NCBI RefSeq assembly: GCF_014839805.1
Contig: NC_051120.1
Span: 11,284,001-11,348,000 of the forward strand
Direction: 5' to 3'
Origin: Manduca sexta
Lineage: Eukaryota > Arthropoda > Insecta > Lepidoptera > Sphingidae
DNA length: 64,000 nt
Both the position numbers and the translations under genes were made by a program. Each line of letters begins with the position of its first letter. Within the stretch, counting starts at the first letter, position 1. The notes beneath the pieces were generated by a model. That model worked only from the letters and a program-made list of their open reading frames with translations. It did not search any database and was not told where the DNA came from. This document shows positions 54,701-64,000 of the stretch, in pieces.

Positions 54701-54955
54701 TCACTAATTCTATGTCCTTATTTAAAAGTATACTCATTATATTTGGTTTATTATAAAATCTGGCCACATTGTCTCCCAAAAGCTGACATGTAATCGTTTA
54801 ATACAAATTATTTTTTTTTGTATCCATATCCTAACTTTGGTTAGATTTACGGAATATATTTTAAATTTGTGTACACCGGTCAATTGAAACCGCTTCAGCA
54901 GAATGATGGCGCCATTCCATATTCGATAAATACAAATTTGGCACAGAGTAATATT

Positions 54956-55020
54956 ATTTTGGCTACGACGCCAAAAGCAACGAGACAAAACCATTCTGTA
55001 GCCAAAAAGTTATCAAATTA
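54956..55020. repeat. Short inverted repeat ttttggctac / gtagccaaaa
   Basis: Ten-base arms about 30 bases apart. Possibly the end of a small element; too short to classify. The surrounding 54700-55600 has no supported gene. Confidence 0.4.
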
Positions 55021-55599
55021 TGTTAATCTAATGACTTGCAAGGGCTAACAAGATGTGGGAAAAATTGTTGAAAATTATTATTTTATTTCATTCAAGTACC
55101 TACTTATAAAATGACTGAAACAAGAAACATTATAATTAGCGTCAAAGTTAATTAAAACTTTTATAATTTTAGATGAGGTTGAATTAAACAAGGATGCTTG
55201 GATAGAAACAAGGATGGATACTACTTTATATAATATTCTAAAAAAAAAATATATAAGGTTTAAGATGATATATCAATAATGTCTACGTAAGACAAATTAG
55301 CATTTAAGCTATGAATTGAAGAAAGTCTCAATGAATCACTGGAATATTAAGGGACAAAGGCCTTTCAGCCTAAAATCGGATTAAACCGTAATCATTAATT
55401 CGTAAAATTAATAATATATTTCGTCTAAATAAGGTTATCTACATTTTTTTGTCCTAAAATAGCATAGCGAGCATTATTGTTCTAGGTTGAAGGACATCAT
55501 TGCCAAGTATACACTTAATGGATTTTATAAAAACAAATGATATTTAAGAGCGATGAGTTTCATAAATGAATGTTCTAAGTTGATGACAGTGTAGTAAGT

Positions 55600-55790
55600 C
55601 GATTGACAAGAGGTCATTACTTCTCGGCAGTCGACTCAAATATGCCGGCCTGTTGGCACAGGATATACACAGGTTGATCCCGAAACGCGACACGCTTACG
55701 TAGGCTACTATGACGGGTTTTAACACCTTGTGTACGATGGTCGCTATCCGGGCGGATATAAAATATATCCTACCGCCAGCAAAATAATAC
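55600..55790 (-). repeat. Dispersed repeat family C, copy 5
   Basis: Contains atgccggcctgttggcacag, gttgatcccgaaacgcgaca, gatggtcgctatccgggcgg and tatcctaccgccagc. Confidence 0.6.
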
Positions 55791-56262
55791 TGACTAATTA
55801 ATAAGAGACTGCATCATGCGACGACATTCAATCAATATTGTCAAACACCTTTTTAACGTATGTTTGAGAATATAATGATTCTAATTACTGTTATTATAGC
55901 TAAATATACAATAAATAATGAAGACAACGCTAACAAATCAAAATCTTTTCTACCTTCTCGCATACGTACGCAGCATAACAATGACAGTCACAAACTATTT
56001 GTAGTAAAATATCGGAAAGAAAGTACTTCCTCACACGAGCGCGTAGGAATGTATCGGCTTATTTACATTCGACATTCATTTTGTTCGCTAGACGAGCGAC
56101 GCGGCGTGGAGTTAGGTACCTTGTACACGAATCTTGCGAAATACTGTTATTTAATGGAATTGTCGAATACCATAGTTAAGCCATGGTTCATTTTGCCTTT
56201 TTAATAATCAAAATACAATTCCGAAAAATTCATAATTTAGAATCCATCAATATAAACTCTAG

Positions 56263-56490
56263 CACACATCACGCATTTATCACCGAAAGAGTATGCTATA
56301 ACGCAACCAAGTGTGTTCTGTCCCATAATGTGACAGCGCGAGCCTATCGCCATGTTGGGCACAAATTCCAGACTCCGGGCTGATATTAAGCAGAAAAGCC
56401 CAAACATCATTTTGCCCGACCCGGTATCGCACCCAAGACCATAGATCGCAGCAGTACCGCGCATGCAGTACAACTACGCCACCGAGGCAG
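56263..56490 (-). mobile_element. tRNA-derived SINE, copy 3
   Basis: On the minus strand the head reads CTGCCTCGGTGGCGTAGTTG. A degenerate B box and a body follow, matching 36393-36652 (gggcacaaattccagactcc on the plus strand). The tail is shortened and no clear target duplication is visible. Confidence 0.75.
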
Positions 56491-56999
56491 TCACCATCAC
56501 TTCGAAAAGCAGTTCTCGCCAGAGAAGAACGGGCAAGAAACTCTATAGTGTAGTAGTCAAGTTGCTCTTTTCAAAATGAGTTTAGGGTTTAACTACAGTG
56601 CATGACATAGAAAAAAGACAATTAGTTCGTAATTATTGTTTAGATGCTCTAATGCTAACAAAATAAATGAGTACCATAAATATTTCTTTAAATTCCTATA
56701 CGAGTGGACAACTCTCTCAGCATCCACCTAACATAATAACAAGAAGACATGGATTTGCATTACGACAAATTTGGTACTCAAAATAGCTAATTTAACCCTA
56801 GTCTAGTCTTATCCACGGAACATAGATTAAGCAGAATGATTTGCATTACGTACAATATACCTAACTCAAATTATCCAATGCAACATGAATGGAACACCAC
56901 AAAAATTAAAAACCTTGTACAAAATCATCCTTATAAAGAGTCCGCTCTAATACAAAATTATTCAAACTCATTAGGATTATAATGAACAACACTGTTATT

Positions 57000-57130
57000 C
57001 AACATCCCGAAGTGGTGCGACGGCATTCCTCCCTGGTCTAAAACTCGGAGTGCCGTTAGCGCGCGGCCCTCCGGTGCCCCTCCCGCTCCCGCACGGCCCC
57101 TCAGGCGACCTCACACCACTGACACAGAAT
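57000..57130. other. Isolated GC-rich patch, function unknown
   Basis: A sharply bounded CpG-rich segment (ggagtgccgttagcgcgcgg, ccctcccgctcccgcacggc) in AT-rich DNA. On the minus strand a good acceptor (ctgtgtcag) precedes a frame of about 40 codons (GVRSPEGPCGSG...RPGRNAVAP), but the phase does not fit the mas exons and no donor is clear. On the plus strand a frame beginning WCDGIPPWS is also open. It could be an exon of an unseen transcript or a regulatory element. Confidence 0.3.
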
Positions 57131-57520
57131 TAGTCTGAGACAAATGAAAGGAAAACAGATTTGAGCGTAAGTTGTGAGAGATGGCGTGTGATATTAAAAG
57201 ACAGATTTCAAATTGATTGCAATTTGAAGATAATAATATAATTAACCGCGATAAAATCCGTTTAATAGTTTTATTTCAAAGTTCTTCTAGAGATTCATGT
57301 GATTGTCTATTTTTTATTTTAATGTCTAACATTCGCTGTAACATAAGAAATCTAGAAGAACTGTTTCTTGCGGTCATTAGACGGTTACTATTCAGCAATC
57401 GAATTAGTGAGTTGACTTTAAGGACTGAGCGGAAATTTTTTTTCTTATAAATTTTTTTTTCAAGTTTTCCATTAATATTTTGTTACACATATTTTTGCAG
57501 ACGTAACACTCCGAACTTAC

Positions 57521-57559
57521 CCAAGCCATGAAAACTGGACACAAAATTTTAAAAAACAT
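57521..57559 (-). CDS. Candidate first coding exon of mas (signal peptide start)
   Basis: On the minus strand an ATG at 57559, with an in-frame stop about 30 bases upstream, gives the hydrophobic start MFFKILCPVFMAW and runs into a perfect GTAAGT donor. It sits about 3.1 kb upstream of the first certain mas exon and next to a CpG-rich block. The donor is phase 0, whereas the exon at 54451 needs phase 1, so at least one small intervening exon would be required, and I could not find it. The identity as mas is therefore weak. Confidence 0.3.
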
Positions 57560-57599
57560 GACTAGTAAAATTCCAATCGCTTTCGCTCATGACGTGGCC

Positions 57600-57790
57600 T
57601 GCATGCAGTACAAGCGTACAACCGTTACCCGATGACCTAATGCGAGTAGTGGCGAGTGTCGGTGAAATCGCGCCGCGCCGAAAACGAAAGTCCATGCGTG
57701 CGTGAGCCCGAAACGGCGGCCGACACCGCGCCCCGCACTCAGCGCCCGAACTGGCTAAGGACGAGACCCACCGACCGATTCCGATACATG
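57600..57790 (-). promoter_or_regulatory. CpG-rich putative promoter / 5' UTR upstream of mas
   Basis: A GC-rich block (gaaatcgcgccgcgccgaaa, aacggcggccgacaccgcgc) directly upstream, on the minus strand, of the candidate signal-peptide exon. Open frames exist on both strands without a known motif. Another minus-strand donor-like GTAACG lies near 57620. Confidence 0.35.
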
Positions 57791-58435
57791 ATTCTAATCC
57801 CTAACTACGAAGTCAAATCTTACTTTTATATACATTCATAGTATCTTTATCCCATAGGGGTAGACAGAGATCAATGATTGCTACTTTGCTCGTTCTCGCA
57901 CACATCGCTTCCTCCACCTTTATCGATATCCTCATGCAATCCCGCCCGTTCAGAGTACTTATAACCAGACCTTTAAAAATATCATATATCTTAGTTATGA
58001 TTCGAATAATTTTGCTGTCGATCCAATTACGATAACTTATTTTTGGCTTTCAAATATGTAAACATTAATTATTTGGCTTTTCTAATTCTAAAGAATAGAA
58101 AGACCATTTGAAATTAACGTATCCTGTTACTAAAGACTCACTTCTAAATACGAATACACATATTCTAAATGTAATAAGAAGTCTTTTACATCCGAACATT
58201 AATATTAACGTTTAAAAAAACTAGTTTATTGTTATCGGAGTCGATCGTGTGATCCAATGCGGTCGAATTTGGGCAGCAAACGGAATAGTAGGACGAGCAC
58301 GCGACTGGTGTCCGCGCACCTGCATTGTTGAAGAATCTTTATCAAGGTATAGACATGGCAATTGTTACAAAATTCTTCAATATATTAAGTTTTAAATCTT
58401 TTATTTGAATCACAGTTTAAATATCCCTATAGACC

Positions 58436-58560
58436 AGTGGATAAAGGTCCATATAGCCCGATGCCTGCCGGCTTCCCTTTTGTAACTTATGTAAAATCTA
58501 ATGTTATACGATTTGCAGACCGCATCTATACATATTAGTAGATCCTTTATGTTGTTTACG
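58436..58560 (+). mobile_element. Degenerate hAT MITE fragment
   Basis: Begins cagtggataaaggtccatat and contains cctgccggcttccctttt and atttgcagaccgcatctata, matching the 63743-63902 copy. The right end is not recognisable. Confidence 0.5.
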
Positions 58561-58569
58561 GTTGTAACA

Positions 58570-59390
58570 CTGATAGATTCAGTTGATGTAAGGAAGAAAA
58601 TGTTGCAACTGTTTTAATAAATCTCTAACTCTTATTTGCTGAGGAAGGAAATCATAATATGTTTATGTTTTACCGTTAATTTATACCGCGGTGAGTTTGA
58701 AACTTTTACAGGGAATTTAGATAGTTACAAACTACTTTTAATATTTTTTTTAAAACACGTGATCTGTCCAATATAAGTGTTACTTCAAGTCGCAAAATAA
58801 AACCGTAGAGCATTACCTGTATATCAGAAATCAAAATATGGCTATATAAGTCACGTAAGAGCGAATCAAACAGCAGAAGCACGACTAAAGGGTACCCAGT
58901 CTTAGTGTTAGTTAAATATGCCTGTCCAGGTTCTACAGGCTAGGAAAACATCATCATCAGTTTGAACTTCATTGACTATGAATATTATAGCCACCCAAAT
59001 AATTTCGGGATACTTTACACCCCTATCCCTTTCAGGAACACAGACTTTATGATTACTATTATATAGAGTCCGAATTTCATTGACTACGACCTCAGAAACA
59101 ATGACAACCCGCGTCGGTCAGGGACAGCCGCGCGACTTTCTCATCGGGTCAATGCCCGCTCGAAAGTGGACGCGACTCATTTCATGTAAATTGTTAGTTA
59201 TTACCTGTTATCGATAGGTGTTTAGGTAATTTTTTGCACGCGAAATATAAGTTGATTTCGCTCTCGGCTCTGATTGTTTTCGTAAGACATAACTTAGCCT
59301 ACAATTTGATATGTGTTTACATAAAAAGGGGTTTACCAAATGAGTTTTAAAAATTGTTTCCACCGATTATCGAAATCAATCAATTTTAGA
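58570..59390. other. Non-coding DNA with a small CpG patch
   Basis: A GC-rich patch lies at about 59105-59180 (acccgcgtcggtcagggaca). No exon or element supported. Confidence 0.35.
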
Positions 59391-59392
59391 AG

Positions 59393-59600
59393 ATTTGGAA
59401 TGGCAGAATTTTTGCATAATAATGCAACCAATTTTGGCAAAAAGATGCAGTAGGCAAAGCTGCAATTAAAATATACGAGGAGGTAATCAATTATTTAATT
59501 CCGAGTGGACTTCGAATGGCAGACTTTTCGGATAATAATGTAACCAATTATGGCAAAAAAATGCGGTAAGAAAAGCTGCAACTAAAGTATACGAAAAGGT
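59393..59600 (+). repeat. Diverged tandem duplication, about 92-bp units 116 bp apart
   Basis: Unit 1 (59393-59484) and unit 2 (59509-59600) align without gaps through gaatggcaga, ataataatg, aaccaatt, ggcaaaaa, aaagctgcaa and tatacga. The plus-strand frame MA(E/D)FxxNNxTN(F/Y)GKKM is open in both and closed by TAG or TAA at the same codon. No family recognised. Confidence 0.7.
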
Positions 59601-59948
59601 ATTTTTTTTCTAAACAACACGCATTGCGACCTCTCAAGTTAGCGATAAAACTACTTTACTAGACATTTAATGGCTTATATTGGTTCATTTAAAATGATGA
59701 AGGCTTCTTGTTCACTTGCCAAAGAACATTGGCAGTTCATCCTAATTTTCTAGCCAAGCCAAGATGACGTCACGTATTTCGCAACAGCTCCCTTCAACTC
59801 CCAAACCACTTTATACCACATTGAATAAGCAACACCTTATTTCGCTTAGTATGCTTCCCAGGTGATTTTAGTCGTTTAGAATTAGATCAGACCCTTCAGC
59901 TAATTTGATTATTTCTTGCACAAAAGATAGCCTATCTACCGAACTTCT

Positions 59949-60157
59949 GATATATATTTTTTATGGATTTCTTCCTTCGGCATTGTGGATATTCATTGAT
60001 ATTGTTAGTATCACTACAGGCCTGTTTCAGAATGTTCTAGTAAATATTATTATGATATATTTTTTTAATGTATTTATTCCTTTGGTATTGTGAATATTCG
60101 TTGATACTGTTAGTATGTCTACGGGCCTGTTTTCGAATGTTTTAGAAAATACAATAT
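59949..60157 (+). repeat. Second tandem duplication, period 105 bp
   Basis: Units at 59949 and 60054 share gatatat, then t(t)attccttcgg-like sequence, gtgaatattc, ttgatattgttagtat, ggcctgttt and aatgtt. Units are about 80% identical by eye. Together with 59393-59600 this makes two unrelated local duplications within 800 bp. Confidence 0.7.
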
Positions 60158-60159
60158 TG

Positions 60160-61290
60160 TCCTACACGTATAAGACATACTGAATGTGCTATTTTGTTTC
60201 CCATTTATTTAGGAGCTTCACATTTGTATTTATTGATCAAATGGTCGCCCTTTATTATATTTTACGATTAAGATTTACTCAAATAATATGAAGAGACGCT
60301 TATACAATAATATAGTTAAATTCTACCGTTGAGTCACTTGTGATATCCGTCATCTTCAGAGCCTCGTGAGTAAGGAAGATTGTGATGACTTACAGTGTCT
60401 CAACGCGTTTCATAATAGCGCTTTCACTATTAAATGATTTCTTGGAATCGTTGGGTGACATGTTCAATTTTTACTTTTGCTTTATATGTAAAATATTTTA
60501 CTGATAATATCCGGAGGCTCAGATATTGATCTTCCAATCTTATCACCTTTCTTTTGAGACTGGCAGTGAATATACCTTGAATTTCTTCTTAAACAGGAAC
60601 TATAAAAATGGATGTTTACTTTAATCCGATTGAAAATTCAGAAGTTTTAATCTAGTTTTATAAACGAAATTTTCACGATTACGAAGTCTGTTATAAATCC
60701 AAAGAGCTTATTTAATGCTCCTTAAACTATTGTCAATTCAATACGACGAGAAAATTAATACTTTCCAGAAAAACGAATTAAATAAATCAACATCAACTCA
60801 TCCAACAGCACCCTTACTAGACTAGTCGACATTCAATTTTTTTTCTTTTTTTTTTAAACGACGAGTCGACTTACTGCCCTCCTCTATATGAACTTTAATT
60901 ATGCAAAATCTCACACGCTTCTGTGCGCAACATCCAAAGCTTTATTCACATATTATTTATATCCTTCACACACAGCTCCACGAGATTTCATGTTACCAAA
61001 ATGTATATATTGAATAATTTATATGCGTATCAAAATAATAAGTCAATTCGGTAATGTTTGAGCACGCGATGTCAAGTCACGGAACGGTTTGTTTCTTAGT
61101 AAACTGACAGCAATTATACTTAATTGTATTGTTATTTGAAAAAGTATTTTAATTTACGGTTCCTTTTCCTTTTCACTTTCTTGTATTTGGTGGGAATTTA
61201 TTAACTACTCATAGAGTCTAAAAATGAATAGTTTTTAATAGATGAGAGCAAGACGCTCTCCTGGTGGCAAATGTGTAAATAGTAGAACTA
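60160..61290. other. Intergenic DNA, nothing recognised
   Basis: AT-rich; no exon, RNA gene or bounded element seen. Confidence 0.45.
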
Positions 61291-61294
61291 CTCA

Positions 61295-61490
61295 TATACA
61301 GGGTCATTTTGGTCATTGCATTGCTTAATAAAACCCCATACTTATCTTGAAAATAAAACTTTACAATAAGTTATTCGAAACGTAAAATAAAAAAAAACAA
61401 GATTCGAACAAAATTTTCGGCACAATATTAACAGAGGTAAAGACGAATATGTAGATTAATTTGTTTACGTAATTTAAAACACCCTGTATA
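61295..61490. mobile_element. Small MITE with TATACAGGGT termini, 196 bp
   Basis: TATACAGGGT (61295-61304) and ACCCTGTATA (61481-61490) form a perfect 10-bp inverted pair. The outer TA or TATA may be the target duplication. The interior is AT-rich and non-coding. DNA-transposon MITE; superfamily not assigned. Confidence 0.6.
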
Positions 61491-61559
61491 ACTTTGATTA
61501 CAAGGGCAAGTCAAAGTGACGCCGCCGCACCGTATAGTAAGTTTAGAGCTCCAGACAGA

Positions 61560-61735
61560 GTGTCTACTGACGAGAGATGATTACACACAGTTATGTCGAC
61601 CTGATTGAACCGGACATGCACAGGGTGATCCCGGAACGCGAAACATGCGTCACCAACTATGGTGGGCTTTAATACCTTGTATACGGTGGTCGCTATCTGG
61701 GTGGATGCGAAATATGTCCTACCATCGACAAATAA
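61560..61735 (-). repeat. Dispersed repeat family C, copy 6
   Basis: Contains tgacgagagatgattacaca, gggtgatcccggaacgcgaa, cggtggtcgctatctgggtg and tgtcctaccatcgac. Confidence 0.6.
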
Positions 61736-62187
61736 ATTTGTACATCGATTGAACTTTACTCGTTATCTTGAGAAACAAACAAACTCGTCAGCTTTATAAT
61801 AGTGGTATTGAATCAAACTGTTGAGGTCAATAACATGAATCTATATGAATATTATACATATGAAGAGAGGCGTAGAGGAAATAATAGAGTCGAATGGATC
61901 AATCCGAGTGTACAGAATCCTAAAACAGCTAACATGTGCTGCGTGCCAAGTGACACGCTAAAACCTGGCACACAACTTGTAGGCCTAAATATTTAAGAAT
62001 ATGTTTATTGCCAACATTTCTAAACGAATTTACAAACAAAATAGTAAAGAGCAATTCGTTCCAACAATTTTATGCAAGAATCAGTAGTTTAAACACTTAA
62101 TACTCAAACGTTTTATTTCAAAAAGAGTTCTATATAAAGAAACATAGGAGAACTTATATCCTCTGTAGAAAAAACATATATAATGTA

Positions 62188-62469
62188 CTAGCTGACCCGA
62201 CAGACGTTGTCCCGTCTTAACTATGAATTTGCTGCGCGCATTCTGTCCATCGCTCACAGTTATTTAAAGTTAATAGTGTCGTTAAGTTTCTTATATTTTC
62301 TAATTATCCGCACAATTTTTTGATTTTTTTCTTTCATTAGAACCTTCTCCTGACAATAACAAACACACAACAACAAAAAATAGTGAAATCGGTCCAGCCG
62401 TTCACGCGTGATGGCAGAATTTCCCTATGACCAAGGGAAATAGGGATTCATTTTTATATATTATCAAGA
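62188..62469 (-). mobile_element. Helitron-like non-autonomous element, copy 2
   Basis: Minus-strand reading runs TCTTGATAATATATAAAAAT to gggtcagCTAG, flanked by A and T as Helitrons are. The body matches 17834-18082 (gtgaaatcggtccagccgtt on the plus strand). Confidence 0.6.
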
Positions 62470-62479
62470 TCTCGGAAAT

Positions 62480-63470
62480 CGCGCTACTGTTTCAATTTAC
62501 TCCTTTTATTTTTAATTGTGTCACATCACTTCTACCAACAATTCTTCACTGTGTCACTTATCACGCGAGATTCGTGTAAGAATGCTACACTAATGCGAAT
62601 AAAAACCTCTAAATAAATATAACGCATATCAATGGCGAACTCCTGAAAGAGAAAGGCTCGGATTACATCAACACAATTCTTTTATTTAGCAAAAAGTTAA
62701 GATTATACCCGATTATTTAATGTACAATAAGAACAGCGCGTAATGGAGCGGCTGCGGATGTGGAGGGGTGAGGGGGGGTTGTAAGAGAAAGTCATATAGA
62801 CGAGTCGTCGCCGGCTGACCGGCGTGCGGTCAGGTGTTTTGAGAAAAGGCTGGATTCATTAAGGAGTTGTAAATATTGTGATTATCTTGCGTGCTTTGTG
62901 ACTCTTAAATGAATTGATGTAAGAAATTGTTATCGTGTTTATTGATAAGGGATAATATCTATGTTTCAATTTGACCTGAAAAAATAACAATGCTAATATA
63001 ACATGTGGTTCTCTTGGTTTTTATAAAATGTTTATATAATTTTTTTCCTACAAAGTATTTTATATCAAAGTCAAATTGGCAATTTGTTTTTTTTTTAATT
63101 TGCAAGAAAATTACAACTTAAAATAATTTAAAATGAACTGATTCTAATGTCAGTTCAATTCTAATTTATTTATTAACCATCTAAACTTTTGAAAAATAAC
63201 CTCCTAGACATTTTGCAGAACGCCCACCTGTCTGCACTACCCGCGACGTCGTGTTGATCGATTGCAATTAATATGGCGCGGTTTCAAGACACAGGTGCCA
63301 ACAGGTTCGCGCCGGTTTCAGAATTAAAATCAAACAACAAATTGATATATTAGAACCGTTTATACATAAATTTTGCGGTATAATAACGGCCACAAAATAT
63401 CTGAATATTTAATGCGTTTTAAAATGTTGATTTTCCTTATAGAGTGGATCTTTTTGTGAGCTTGATTTAT
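62480..63470. other. Non-coding DNA with GC-rich patches
   Basis: GC-rich patches at about 62745-62840 (gtcgtcgccggctgaccggc) and 63245-63320, without a supported exon or element ends. Confidence 0.35.
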
Positions 63471-63519
63471 TTGGCGGACTATGAAAAAAAAAAGTTTGTT
63501 ATTTTCACATGTTTATTGA

Positions 63520-63710
63520 TTATTGGTTTATACAATGCTCGTAGGCGTTGCGGCAGACCAAAGAAGAGATGGCGGGACGAACTTGATTCATTTAAAAATA
63601 ACTGGTTCACTATGGCGCAGGATCGTGATTCATGGAAGGATCTTGGGGAGGCCTTTGCCCAACATTGGGACATTATAGGCTGATACAATACGATACGATA
63701 CGATATTGAT
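63520..63710 (+). mobile_element. 5'-truncated RTE-like LINE: C-terminal ORF end and tandem-repeat tail
   Basis: The frame RRRCGRPKKRWRDELD, later WKDLGEAFAQHW and a TGA at 63681-63683, matches the conserved C-terminal GRPxxRWxDDL region of endonuclease/reverse-transcriptase proteins of RTE-like LINEs. It is followed at once by a short tandem tail (tacgatacgatacgatat), as these LINEs have instead of poly(A). Most of the element is missing by 5' truncation. Confidence 0.8.
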
Positions 63711-63742
63711 TATTATTTCGTTTGACTGTTTGGCATTCTCTG

Positions 63743-63902
63743 CAGTGGCGAAGACTCCATATAAGACGATTCCTGGCGGCTTCCATTCATGTGGTATTTA
63801 TGTAGAATCTAATGATCATTAGAATGATTTGCAGACAACATTTATGCATATTAGTACCTATATGTTGTGTTCCCTTTCTGAAAGTTTCACCTTTTGCTAC
63901 TG
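63743..63902 (+). mobile_element. hAT MITE, about 160 bp
   Basis: Starts CAGTGGCGAAGACTCC and ends tgctactg, a degraded form of CGCCACTG. The interior (atgatttgcagacaacattt, atattagtacctatatgttg) matches 8631-8779 in reverse. Flanks attctctg and attactctg resemble, but do not exactly match, an 8-bp duplication. Confidence 0.6.
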
Positions 63903-64000
63903 AATTACTCTGTGGCTTAAATGTATAAATGTAATGAAAGTTTACAGCACTTGGCCAAAGCACTTCTAACAATATAATCTCAATGTCAATTTTAAAAATA

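Overview
The window looks like AT-rich nuclear DNA of a lepidopteran insect (moth or butterfly). The main reasons are two multi-exon genes whose predicted proteins match arthropod kinesin-5 and Masquerade, a Mag-type Ty3/gypsy retrotransposon primed by tRNA-Ser, an RTE-like LINE tail of a type common in Lepidoptera, and a dense load of short tRNA-derived SINEs, hAT, Harbinger-type and mariner-type MITEs and Helitron-like ends. No bacterial genes, CRISPR array, rRNA or intact tRNA gene was seen. All family assignments are from motif reading, without database searches.

Layout. 1-13.6 kb is gene-poor and holds mobile-element relics, including a 1,273-bp hAT element with a perfect 8-bp target duplication, and one CpG-rich block at about 2.5-3.6 kb. 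At 13.63-13.77 kb a CpG-rich minus-strand exon (46 codons, perfect splice donor) looks like the start of an unidentified gene that continues leftwards, probably out of the window. 13.8-23.3 kb is non-coding again, with a second CpG-rich block at 19.1-19.5 kb.

The plus-strand gene at 23,379-41,127 is a complete kinesin-5 (Klp61F/KIF11 family). Twenty-one exons join in phase to 1,142 codons, with a motor domain, coiled coil, BimC box and KEN box. Intron 12 carries a full-length Mag-type retrotransposon (31,462-36,013) in antisense orientation. Its 100-bp LTRs are identical and flanked by a 5-bp target duplication, but its pol frame is broken inside the integrase region. The most interesting candidate in the window is in intron 5: a phase-compatible 30-nt cassette with good splice sites that, if used, would insert 10 residues into the switch I motif of the motor.

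The minus-strand gene at 44,939-54,451 is the masquerade (mas) orthologue: five clip domains followed by a trypsin-like domain whose catalytic Ser is Gly. Thirteen exons join in phase; the 5' end is incomplete. A short signal-peptide-like exon at 57,521-57,559 next to a CpG-rich block at 57.6-57.8 kb is a tentative start. The two genes converge tail to tail across 41.1-44.9 kb. They act in unrelated processes (spindle bipolarity; extracellular clip-domain protein implicated in adhesion and immunity), so no functional cluster is implied. 54.5-64 kb is repeat-rich, with two independent tandem duplications at 59.4-60.2 kb and an RTE-like LINE tail at 63.5-63.7 kb.
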